A stretch of DNA of 5,045 nt from JAICIG01 sp035532215 (GTDB taxonomy: Bacteria; Planctomycetota; Planctomycetia; Pirellulales; JAICIG01). The notes below the pieces were generated by a model. It was not told the DNA's origin. It searched no databases and saw only the letters and a program-made list of their open reading frames with translations. A program made the translations under genes and the position numbers. The stretch lies in contig DATKRK010000137.1 of assembly GCA_035532215.1 (NCBI GenBank), positions 1-5,045 of the forward strand, read 5' to 3'. This document shows, one piece after another, positions 1 through 4,995 of this stretch (positions within the stretch are counted from its first letter, which is position 1; each line of letters opens with the position of its first letter).

Positions 1-51
1 GCGCCCCGCGAGACGCCGATCGTGGGGAGGGTCGTGTGTGCCTCGCGAATT

Positions 52-71
52 CCCAGGCGTAAACGCCTGGG
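52..71. repeat. 20-base perfect palindrome, dispersed-repeat type
   Basis: A 9-bp stem, CCCAGGCGT (52-60) against ACGCCTGGG (63-71), closes on a two-base centre, AA. It lies about 50 bases downstream of the stop codon of the minus-strand vWA gene, so it could help end that transcript. However, no T-run follows it on either strand, so it is not a standard intrinsic terminator. The flank read on the minus strand, TAGCCCAGG, recurs at 4977-4985 in another hairpin, which suggests related repeat families. From memory, hairpins of this kind are common between planctomycete genes; I could not check this. Bases 1-51 show nothing I can assign. Confidence 0.6.
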
Positions 72-120
72 CTACATAAAAACCACTTTTGGCATACATC
101 CACTCATGGCTGACAAAACC

Positions 121-1188
121 CTAATCTCGCGCGGCCCGCAGCTTCAGCGCGCCCTGCGCAGAGATATCGATGTAGACGTACTTGCCGCCGTTCTGCCGCG
201 CGATCCGGGCTAAAAAGTTGTCGCGGCCAGACTTCGCGCCCAAGCCGAACTCGATCGTGTGGATCGAGGCTCGGCCGCCGTTCATGCGCTTGATTCTGGC
301 CAACCGGCCGGCGGATAACTCGGGCTGGTCGGCGTCGGTGAGGAAGAAAATCACGTCGGGGGCCAGCGACAAGGCGGCTTCGATCGCCTCGCCGTGGCGA
401 GTGCCGCCAGCGGCCATGATCCCGCGGACGTATTTCTGGGCCAACTCCTGGCTCTGGCGGTCGGCGAACAGCAAACCGCCATATTGCCGGCCCAGGTTCA
501 TCGCCGCAGGCTCTTCGTTGTAAAAGATGATCTGAAACTGGTTCGTCTCGCTTAGCTCGGCCAGGCTCGCCAACAGTTCGCGCTGGGCCGATGCCAAGGG
601 GCTGCCCGAACCGCTGCCCATGCTGGCCGAGCGGTCGAAGACGTAGACGAACCGGTTGCCTTCTCCTTCGATGCCGTAAACGCTGGTTCGAGCACGACCG
701 CCGCTGACCTTCGCCGTGCGGCGCGGGCCGCCGGTCAGTTCGCCGGCGCCGGTCGCCGGCCCCTCTTCGCCCGTGCCCAGCCCCGCCAACTCGCGTGCGG
801 CGGGCAAAGCCGAACTCGTATCGACGGGCGGCTCGTCAGCGATCACGTCGCTCATGGCGCCGCCGGAGGTCTCGATGCCATCCGACGCGTCGGGCAGAGC
901 CGGCTCGCTGGCCGCTTCCAGCGTGACCGAGCCTTCGTCGTCGAACAACTCGTTTTCGTCCGGCGCGGTGCTGGCGCTGGCCAGCAATTCGCCAAACGGC
1001 GGCCCGTTCGTGCCGTGGATTTCCTGGCCGGCCACATAACCCAGCGCCAGAATCAGCAAGGCGTGTACGACCGCTGAAATCAACCACGAGGGCGCCAGCC
1101 ATCGCCAACTGAGCGGCTGCTCTTGCCCCAGCGGGCTCTCGGGCGGCACAGTGAATGGCGGCACAGTGAACGGCATTGGCGAAGCCAT
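121..1188 (-). CDS. Membrane-anchored von Willebrand factor A (vWA) domain protein
   Basis: This is a 355-residue protein with an N-terminal membrane anchor and a C-terminal vWA domain. One hydrophobic segment (about residues 35-53, SWLISAVVHALLILALGYV) follows a short Pro-rich start. Residues about 60-170 are a low-complexity, acidic, Gly/Ala/Ser-rich linker. The vWA domain runs from about 178 to the end and keeps the metal-ion-dependent adhesion site: DRSAS (D185, S187, S189), T263 in GGTRH and D285 in FLTDAD. vWA domains bind protein partners through a Mg2+-type ion; the partner here is unknown. With a single anchor and no clear cleavage site, the domain probably faces the periplasm (inference). 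The start is uncertain: ATG at 1188 is directly preceded in frame by GTG at 1191, and neither has a clear Shine-Dalgarno. The gene is monocistronic as far as visible, transcribed divergently from def-fmt, and stops at TAG (123-121). The family is certain; the cellular role is unknown. Confidence 0.9.
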   Translation of the reverse strand: MASPMPFTVPPFTVPPESPLGQEQPLSWRWLAPSWLISAVVHALLILALGYVAGQEIHGTNGPPFGELLASASTAPDENELFDDEGSVTLEAASEPALPDASDGIETSGGAMSDVIADEPPVDTSSALPAARELAGLGTGEEGPATGAGELTGGPRRTAKVSGGRARTSVYGIEGEGNRFVYVFDRSASMGSGSGSPLASAQRELLASLAELSETNQFQIIFYNEEPAAMNLGRQYGGLLFADRQSQELAQKYVRGIMAAGGTRHGEAIEAALSLAPDVIFFLTDADQPELSAGRLARIKRMNGGRASIHTIEFGLGAKSGRDNFLARIARQNGGKYVYIDISAQGALKLRAARD

Positions 1189-1214
1189 CACAAGTTGAAT
1201 CCGGCAAAAGGATT

Positions 1215-1233
1215 GCGAACGCGAAGTGTTCGC
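1215..1233. promoter_or_regulatory. Inverted repeat next to the vWA promoter
   Basis: GCGAAC (1215-1220) and GTTCGC (1228-1233) form a 6-bp inverted repeat with a 7-base spacer. A second, overlapping palindrome is GCGAA-GTG-TTCGC (1221-1233). Both lie just downstream of the -10 box of the minus-strand promoter, at about the transcription start. They could be an operator or a small 5' leader hairpin. Arms this short occur often by chance in GC-rich DNA, so position is the main argument. Confidence 0.3.
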
Positions 1234-1235
1234 TA

Positions 1236-1264
1236 ATTTTAGGCTGCTTTGGCAGGCGAGTCAA
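1236..1264 (-). promoter_or_regulatory. Sigma-70-type promoter for the vWA gene
   Basis: Read on the minus strand, TTGACT (1264-1259) is followed by exactly 17 bases and then TAAAAT (1241-1236). Each box matches five of six bases of the housekeeping consensus. The expected transcription start is near 1229, giving a leader of about 40 bases before the start codon at 1188. This is the best-formed promoter in the window. Confidence 0.7.
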
Positions 1265-1351
1265 CGTGAGCGGCGCCCAAGCCACGCCTGCGCAACGTGT
1301 AGTAAGCTTATGCAATTCAAGAACTTAGATCGCACGAAACGTCCTGGCGAG

Positions 1352-1371
1352 CGGGGGGCGTTAGCCCCCCG
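1352..1371. repeat. GC-rich hairpin repeat, GTTA loop
   Basis: An 8-bp perfect stem, CGGGGGGC (1352-1359) against GCCCCCCG (1364-1371), closes on a GTTA loop. It sits between two divergent genes, where no transcript needs to end, so a terminator role is unlikely. A dispersed palindromic element is the better reading. From memory, hairpins with a GGC-GTTA-GCC core are frequent in planctomycete genomes; I could not confirm this here. Confidence 0.65.
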
Positions 1372-1408
1372 GTGACGCCGGCGCGCACGCTGGCCATCAC
1401 GCGCGCAC

Positions 1409-1457
1409 CCGGAGGCTGACGCCTCCGGCTCGCCGTCGAGGACGCCTCCGGCTCGCC
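1409..1457. repeat. Hairpin repeat with a duplicated right arm
   Basis: CCGGAGGC (1409-1416) pairs perfectly with GCCTCCGG (1421-1428) across a TGAC loop. The right-hand part is then repeated: the 17 bases at 1418-1434 (GACGCCTCCGGCTCGCC) recur exactly at 1441-1457. The left arm can therefore pair with either right arm (1421-1428 or 1444-1451), giving two exclusive hairpins. The core resembles the neighbouring hairpin at 1352-1371 in layout, but with different arm bases that still pair. Confidence 0.7.
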
Positions 1458-1460
1458 TAG

Positions 1461-1491
1461 TAGTGATACTACGGTCCAAATGGAATCACTA
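1461..1491. promoter_or_regulatory. 7-bp inverted repeat, possible operator
   Basis: TAGTGAT (1461-1467) and ATCACTA (1485-1491) are exact inverted repeats with a 17-base spacer. The left arm also lies in a smaller palindrome, GTAGT-GAT-ACTAC (1460-1472). The site is about 50 bases upstream of the def -10 box. A similar sequence occurs at 4845-4864, upstream of the peptidase gene. It could bind a dimeric regulator or be a fragment of a dispersed repeat. The evidence is sequence symmetry only. Confidence 0.3.
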
Positions 1492-1532
1492 TCGCTCGCC
1501 GCCATGCATAGAATTCCCCAGAGAGTTGCGGC

Positions 1533-1538
1533 TATAAT
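1533..1538 (+). promoter_or_regulatory. -10 box (TATAAT) of the def-fmt promoter
   Basis: A perfect TATAAT lies 86 bases before the def start codon, which would give a leader of about 80 bases. No good -35 box sits 16-18 bases upstream: the 17-base spacing gives AGAATT. The promoter may therefore rely on its strong -10 box or on an activator. No other TATAAT-like box in a suitable position was seen closer to def. Confidence 0.55.
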
Positions 1539-1611
1539 CCTGGTTTTTGTTCCCGTCCGATACTCCACCCCTTGCACAGGCCGACGGCGCCCGATTCTGC
1601 GGTGCGACGGC

Positions 1612-1616
1612 GGGAG
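1612..1616 (+). promoter_or_regulatory. Ribosome binding site of def
   Basis: GGGAG lies 8 bases before the TTG at 1625. It supports that TTG as the real start, because translation from there gives the family's usual N-terminus (MRIINYPHP) and the next in-frame ATG would remove part of the conserved fold. Confidence 0.6.
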
Positions 1617-1624
1617 AATAAGCG

Positions 1625-2212
1625 TTGCGGATCATCAATTACCCTCACCCTACCTTGCGGAGAACCTCCAAGCTGCTCAAACGCGTCGATGCGGAACTGC
1701 ACAAGCTGGTTCGCGAGATGTTCGATTTGATGTACGCCGACGAGCATCGCGGCATCGGGCTGGCCGCGAACCAGGTCGATTTGCCGTACCGGCTGTTCGT
1801 CGTCAATCTTACGGCCGACCCCGCGCTGAAGGATCAGGAGCACGTGTTCATCAACCCCCTGCTCAGCCAGCCCAAAGGCACGGCGGAGGCCGAGGAAGGC
1901 TGTCTCAGCCTGCCGGGGCTGTACGCTCAGGTGCGGCGACCGGAGAGGATCAAGATCAACGCCTACAACTTGGCCGGACTGGAAGTGACCTACGAATTGG
2001 ACGACTTGTTTGCCCGCGTCGTGCAGCACGAAACCGACCATCTCGACGGCGTGCTGTTCATCGATCGGCTCAGTTCCACGGCCCGGCTCGCCGTGCAAGA
2101 AGCGCTCGATGAATTCGAGGAACTGTTCGCCGGCCAGCGGCAGCGGGGCGAAATCCCTGGCGACGAATTCATCCTTTCACGGCTCGCGGAGCTCGAGCAA
2201 GCCAGGACGTAG
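1625..2212 (+). CDS. def: Peptide deformylase
   Basis: This cytoplasmic metalloenzyme removes the formyl group from the N-terminal formylmethionine of new proteins as they leave the ribosome. All three family motifs are present in order: GIGLAANQ (residues 43-50), EGCLSLP (91-97) and HETDH (135-139). In this family, Cys93, His135 and His139 bind the metal and Glu136 is the catalytic base. At 195 residues it is somewhat longer than the roughly 170 of E. coli; the extra length is a charged C-terminal tail (about residues 160-195). The start is TTG, backed by GGGAG 8 bases upstream and by the typical MRIINYPHPTLR opening. It is followed after 12 bases by fmt, whose product adds the formyl group that Def removes, so the two are almost certainly co-transcribed from the TATAAT promoter at 1533. 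No key residue is missing. Confidence 0.97.
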   Translation: MRIINYPHPTLRRTSKLLKRVDAELHKLVREMFDLMYADEHRGIGLAANQVDLPYRLFVVNLTADPALKDQEHVFINPLLSQPKGTAEAEEGCLSLPGLYAQVRRPERIKINAYNLAGLEVTYELDDLFARVVQHETDHLDGVLFIDRLSSTARLAVQEALDEFEELFAGQRQRGEIPGDEFILSRLAELEQART

Positions 2213-2217
2213 GAAGG
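2211..2217 (+). promoter_or_regulatory. Ribosome binding site of fmt
   Basis: AGGAAGG begins within the def stop codon (TAG, 2210-2212) and ends 7 bases before the fmt ATG at 2225. It is the strongest Shine-Dalgarno in the window. A second ATG at 2218 is in another frame and directly abuts this site, so 2225 is the better start. Confidence 0.75.
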
Positions 2218-2224
2218 ATGAGGG

Positions 2225-3178
2225 ATGAAGCTCGTCATCATGGGCACGGGGCCGTTCGCGGTTCCAACGTTTCGCGCACTGTATGACTCGCCGCACGAAG
2301 TGCTGGCGCTGGTGACGCAGCCCGAGCGTGCGCAGCGCGGGGGGCGAGAGCCGCCGAAGAATCCTATGCGCCTGGCGGCCGAGCAGTACGGCACGCCGAT
2401 CCTCGATCCTGAAAATATCAATACCGACGAAGTCCGCGCCGAACTGGCGCGGTTCGAACCGGAACTGTTCGTCGTCGCCGATTACGGCCAGATCCTGGCC
2501 AGCGAGACGATGGCAGTCGCGCCGCGCGGCGGCATCAATCTGCACGGGTCGCTGCTGCCGAAGTACCGCGGCGCCGCGCCGATCAATTGGGCCTTGTACA
2601 ACGGCGACGCCGAGACCGGCGTGACCGTGATCCACATGACGCCGCGCGTAGACGCCGGCCCTTGCCTGGCTCAGTCCCGCACGGCCATCGACACGCACGA
2701 GAACGCCGTGGAACTCGAACGGCGTCTGGCGGCGCTGGGCGCACCGTTGGTCTGCCGCACGATCGACGATTTGGCGGCCGGCCACGCTCGGCCGCTGCCG
2801 CAAGATCGAAGTCTCGCCAGCCCCGCACGCCGGCTGCGAAAGACCGACGGCCAGATCGATTGGTCGCGCACTGCGCAGCAGATCAAGAACCAGATTCGAG
2901 CGCTGGAGCCTTGGCCCAAGACCTATACGTTTTGGCGCCGGCAGGGGGGCGACGCGCTGCGGCTGATCTTGGGACGCTGCCTGGTTCTTTCCGCTGCAAA
3001 CTCGGCGGTCGAGCCCGGCACGGTGATTGCCGCAGAGCGCGGCGAACTGGCGATCGCCACCGGCTCGGGCGCGTTGGCGATCCTCGAATTGCAGCCAGCC
3101 GGCAAACGCCTGCTGGGCGCCGAGGAATTTCTGCGCGGTTATCCAGTGCGCGCGGGCGACCGGTTCCAGGCGGAGTGA
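2225..3178 (+). CDS. fmt: Methionyl-tRNA formyltransferase
   Basis: This cytoplasmic enzyme transfers a formyl group from 10-formyltetrahydrofolate to Met-tRNA(fMet), producing the initiator tRNA used in bacterial translation. The N-terminal formyltransferase domain (about residues 1-190) opens with MKLVIMGTGPFAVP. It carries the active-site stretch INLHGSLLPKYRGAAP (104-119) with the catalytic Asn105 and His107, and Asp143 in RVDAGP. The SLLP/KYRG segment is the family signature. The C-terminal tRNA-binding domain (about 204-317) begins LRKTDGQIDW and includes IRALEPWPKTY (224-234). The 317-residue length matches the E. coli enzyme (315). It lies 12 bases after def with its own strong ribosome binding site and is the second gene of the operon. 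It ends at TGA (3176-3178) and faces the peptidase gene across a repeat-filled gap. Confidence 0.97.
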   Translation: MKLVIMGTGPFAVPTFRALYDSPHEVLALVTQPERAQRGGREPPKNPMRLAAEQYGTPILDPENINTDEVRAELARFEPELFVVADYGQILASETMAVAPRGGINLHGSLLPKYRGAAPINWALYNGDAETGVTVIHMTPRVDAGPCLAQSRTAIDTHENAVELERRLAALGAPLVCRTIDDLAAGHARPLPQDRSLASPARRLRKTDGQIDWSRTAQQIKNQIRALEPWPKTYTFWRRQGGDALRLILGRCLVLSAANSAVEPGTVIAAERGELAIATGSGALAILELQPAGKRLLGAEEFLRGYPVRAGDRFQAE

Positions 3179-3205
3179 CAAACGCGGGCGAAGCTTGCTT
3201 TGCGT

Positions 3206-3258
3206 GTGGCGCGGCCTTCCAGGCCGTCAACCGCCGACGGCCTGGAAGGCCGCCCCAC
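3206..3258. repeat. Long near-perfect hairpin between convergent genes
   Basis: GCGGCCTTCCAGGCCGTC (3211-3228) pairs perfectly with GACGGCCTGGAAGGCCGC (3236-3253), an 18-bp stem with the 7-base loop AACCGCC. Past one C-C mismatch (3210/3254), GTGG (3206-3209) pairs with CCAC (3255-3258), for 22 pairs in total. Each arm is also a small palindrome on its own (GGCCT-nnn-AGGCC). It starts 28 bases after the fmt stop and lies between convergent genes, so it could act as a block to transcription from both sides. It lacks a T-run, so it is not a typical intrinsic terminator. Confidence 0.8.
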
Positions 3259-3386
3259 GATAAACGTCAACCGCCGACGGCCTGGAAGGCCGCCCCACGA
3301 TTAACGTCAACCGCCGACGGCCTGGAAGGCCGCCCCACGATTAACGTCAACCGCCGACGGGTGAGGAAGGCCGCCCCACGATTAAC
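3226..3386. repeat. Four-copy tandem repeat, 40-bp unit
   Basis: The units are 3226-3265, 3266-3305, 3306-3345 and 3346-3386. Each begins GTCAACCGCCGACGG and ends GCCCCACGATTAAC. Unit 1 differs by one base near its end (GATAAAC for GATTAAC). Units 2 and 3 are identical. Unit 4 is 41 bases long because CCTGG is replaced by GTGAGG at 3361-3366. Each unit holds the right arm of the hairpin at 3206-3258, while the left arm occurs only once. The near-identity of the units indicates recent or ongoing duplication. The array lies wholly in the gap between fmt and the convergent peptidase gene. Confidence 0.92.
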
Positions 3387-3429
3387 GGACGTTTCATGCT
3401 CAAGCGGTCAGTTTAGCAATCGCGTCCGC

Positions 3430-4707
3430 TCATTGCTTCTTGGCGGCGGCTTTCAGCTTGATGGTCAGCGTGCCGTTGTTGTCGGCCAACTCGCCCCACT
3501 TGTCGCGGCAGCGGAGATAGAGTTGCCCGTCGGCGGGCGCCTGAAAGCTGCCGCGGGCGCCCAGTTCGAACGGTTCGCCCAACTCGAACTTTTCGACGTT
3601 CATGACCACCCCCAGCAGCCGCCCGGCGCCGTCGGATTCGGCGCCGTCGGCCGAGAGCGCAGGGCCGTCTTGGGCGGTTTGCCAGGTTCCAGCCGCTTTG
3701 TATTGGTAATTCACGCCCTCGGTCACGATTACGCCCGAAGGCTGCCAGCCCCGCTCGGCCTTGATCTTGGCGGCAACGGTGGCGCTGCCCTTGGGCGCGC
3801 GAAACTTGCGATTCCAATCCCAACTGCACAGATCGGCTCGATAACCTTGTTCGAGATGCTTGAGGAAAAAGCGATACTCGAACATGATCTCTTTGGCCAT
3901 GTCGCCATAGACGGCTTCGAAGCTGGTGAGCTCCTTCTTGAGCAAGGCCAGGCCGAGCGGGCGGAACTTGGCGGCGTAGTTCGGATTGTTGGCCAGCAGA
4001 TGGCAGAGGGCCCAGCGCCAGGCGTAGTTTTGCCACGAGTCGCCGGTGAACTCCTTGCCGTTGACGATTTCGTTGAGGCTCTTGGGCTCGCTCTCGCGGA
4101 GATATTCGAGCACGACGTCGTGGATGTGAACGCTCTGGAAGACCGCCCCTTTCTTGCTCCACTCGTCCTTGTGCCAATATTGGCCCATCTCGGCCATGCC
4201 TTCGCTGTACCAGACCGGCCCCGTCGTGCCGAAGGTCTGGCCGCAGTAGGCGTGAACGGCCTCGTGTTGCGGCGTGCCGCGATCGGCCACCGCATAGACC
4301 ACCGACTTGGCCACGCCCACCCCGCCGCTGGAAAGCGTGCTGGTGATCGTCACGCCGGCGCCGGCTTGAATATGCCCCAGCCCCTCTTCGGGCAGCGCGC
4401 CTTGCGGCCAGTTGTCGAGATCTTTGACGACGTAGCACTCGATCACGCCGGAGTTGGGGCGGGCCCAGTAACTCGAGATGATCGCCAGCATCGTCTCCAG
4501 GCGCTCGAGCAGCTCATCAGCTTCTTCCTTCGACAGGTCGGTGTGGACGTAGAAATTCTGCGAACGAAACTCGGCCGGCCCCGCGGCCGGCTTGGCTTTC
4601 TCTCGCTTGGATTGGGCCAGCAGGGGCCGCGCTTGAGCGCAAAGGGCGGCCCCCACGACCATCAACAGTGCAAGCCCGTGAAATCGTCGCCGAAAGAGTC
4701 GAGGCAT
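3430..4707 (-). CDS. Secreted DUF1570/MA-like metallopeptidase with a LecA-like C-terminal domain
   Basis: This is a 425-residue exported protein. A signal peptide opens it: basic RLFRRR, hydrophobic LALLMVVGAAL, probable cleavage after CAQA near residue 26. The peptidase region (about 46-290) begins FRSQNFYVHTDLS and carries HEAVH (148-152), then VWYSEGMAE (165-173). HEXXH gives two zinc ligands and the catalytic Glu149; Glu169 is the likely third ligand, as in gluzincin-type MA-like peptidases. I place it with the planctomycete DUF1570 family by this pattern. The last 105 residues (about 320-425) resemble the LecA/PA-IL beta-sandwich: GWQPSGVIVTEG, then LLGVVM and GQLYLRCRD...ADNNGTL. Asp402, Asp409 and Asn410 match the spacing of LecA calcium ligands as I recall them (100, 107, 108). 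Substrate is unknown. I chose ATG 4707 because the longer reading to 4827 adds 40 non-signal residues and overlaps the promoter. A weak GGGGGA lies 10 bases upstream of 4707. Confidence 0.85.
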   Translation of the reverse strand: MPRLFRRRFHGLALLMVVGAALCAQARPLLAQSKREKAKPAAGPAEFRSQNFYVHTDLSKEEADELLERLETMLAIISSYWARPNSGVIECYVVKDLDNWPQGALPEEGLGHIQAGAGVTITSTLSSGGVGVAKSVVYAVADRGTPQHEAVHAYCGQTFGTTGPVWYSEGMAEMGQYWHKDEWSKKGAVFQSVHIHDVVLEYLRESEPKSLNEIVNGKEFTGDSWQNYAWRWALCHLLANNPNYAAKFRPLGLALLKKELTSFEAVYGDMAKEIMFEYRFFLKHLEQGYRADLCSWDWNRKFRAPKGSATVAAKIKAERGWQPSGVIVTEGVNYQYKAAGTWQTAQDGPALSADGAESDGAGRLLGVVMNVEKFELGEPFELGARGSFQAPADGQLYLRCRDKWGELADNNGTLTIKLKAAAKKQ

Positions 4708-4797
4708 GGAATCACTGTCCCCCGTCTGCTGCCCGTGCGAAATCCTGCGCCTTGTCGGCCTCGCCGGGCGGCCGGCCGAAGTCGCCCGTAGTTCGCC

Positions 4798-4827
4798 AGT
4801 ATAGCAAGCGGATGCGAACTGCCGCAA
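4798..4827 (-). promoter_or_regulatory. Probable promoter of the peptidase gene
   Basis: On the minus strand, TATACT (4803-4798) is a good -10 box. TTGCGG (4827-4822) lies 18 bases upstream as a weak -35 box. The expected start of transcription is near 4791, giving a leader of about 84 bases to ATG 4707. A 7-bp inverted repeat, AGTTCGC (4790-4796) and GCGAACT (4814-4820), flanks the -10 box and could be an operator, though arms of this size also occur by chance. A TTGACA at 4871-4866 has no usable -10 box at the right distance. Confidence 0.5.
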
Positions 4828-4847
4828 ACTTTCGGCGATTCGGGTAG

Positions 4848-4870
4848 TGATACCATTCGAACTGGTGTCA
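4848..4870. promoter_or_regulatory. Operator-like palindrome upstream of the peptidase promoter
   Basis: TGATACCA (4848-4855) and TGGTGTCA (4863-4870) form an 8-bp inverted repeat with one T-G pair and a 7-base spacer (TTCGAAC). It would lie about 57-79 bases upstream of the predicted transcription start, a usual place for an activator site. The sequence is partly shared with the inverted repeat at 1461-1491. No regulator can be named. Confidence 0.35.
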
Positions 4871-4937
4871 AGAAAAACTTATCGCTTTGTCTGCCACCAG
4901 CTTAAGAGATCGTCCTGCTTTCTGGAAAGATGGATAA

Positions 4938-4995
4938 GGCCGAAGGCCGCCGTAGCACCGAAGGTGCGTCATTCGATAGCCCAGGGCGCAGCCCT
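4938..4995. repeat. Cluster of three small hairpins, dispersed-repeat type
   Basis: Three perfect hairpins with three-base loops follow one another: GGCC-GAA-GGCC (4938-4948), GCACC-GAA-GGTGC (4955-4967) and AGGGC-GCA-GCCCT (4983-4995). The 15 bases between the second and third end in GATAGCC. In addition, GGCCGAAG (4938-4945) is the exact reverse complement of CTTCGGCC (5037-5044) at the window edge, which could close the whole region as a long-range stem. From memory this hairpin series is a widespread planctomycete intergenic repeat; I could not verify that. The rest of 4872-5045 shows no gene. Confidence 0.6.

Noticed and set aside
716..1039. A 107-codon plus-strand open frame opposite the vWA gene
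   Set aside because: It is antisense to the low-complexity linker of a recognised gene, with Ser/Pro/Ala-rich shadow composition and no motif.
1352..1428. The two GC-rich hairpins as intrinsic terminators
   Set aside because: They lie between divergent genes where no known transcript ends, and no T-run follows either hairpin on either strand.
1480..2112. A 210-codon plus-strand open frame over the def region
   Set aside because: It is out of frame with def, which carries all three deformylase motifs, and its translation is Arg-rich without motifs.
3226..3386. The 40-bp tandem units as a CRISPR array
   Set aside because: The units abut one another with no unique spacers, and there are no cas genes nearby; this is a plain tandem repeat.
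2587..4791. A 734-codon plus-strand open frame running through fmt, the tandem repeat and the reverse of the peptidase gene
   Set aside because: It overlaps two clearly recognised genes in the wrong frame or strand, and its translation is Arg/Ala/Pro/Gly-rich with no recognisable motif, as expected for GC-rich shadow frames. Curiously, both departures from the repeat consensus (GATAAA in unit 1 and the 41-base unit 4) keep this frame free of a TAA stop, but that is most simply chance.
4708..4827. A 40-residue N-terminal extension of the peptidase, starting at 4827
   Set aside because: It would bury the signal peptide inside the protein and would start within the predicted -35 box; the downstream ATG at 4707 gives a normal secreted protein.
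4866..4871. TTGACA on the minus strand as the -35 box of the peptidase promoter
   Set aside because: The bases 16-18 further on (around ACTACC) do not resemble a -10 box, and TATCAC is only 13 bases away; the pair at 4798-4827 fits better.
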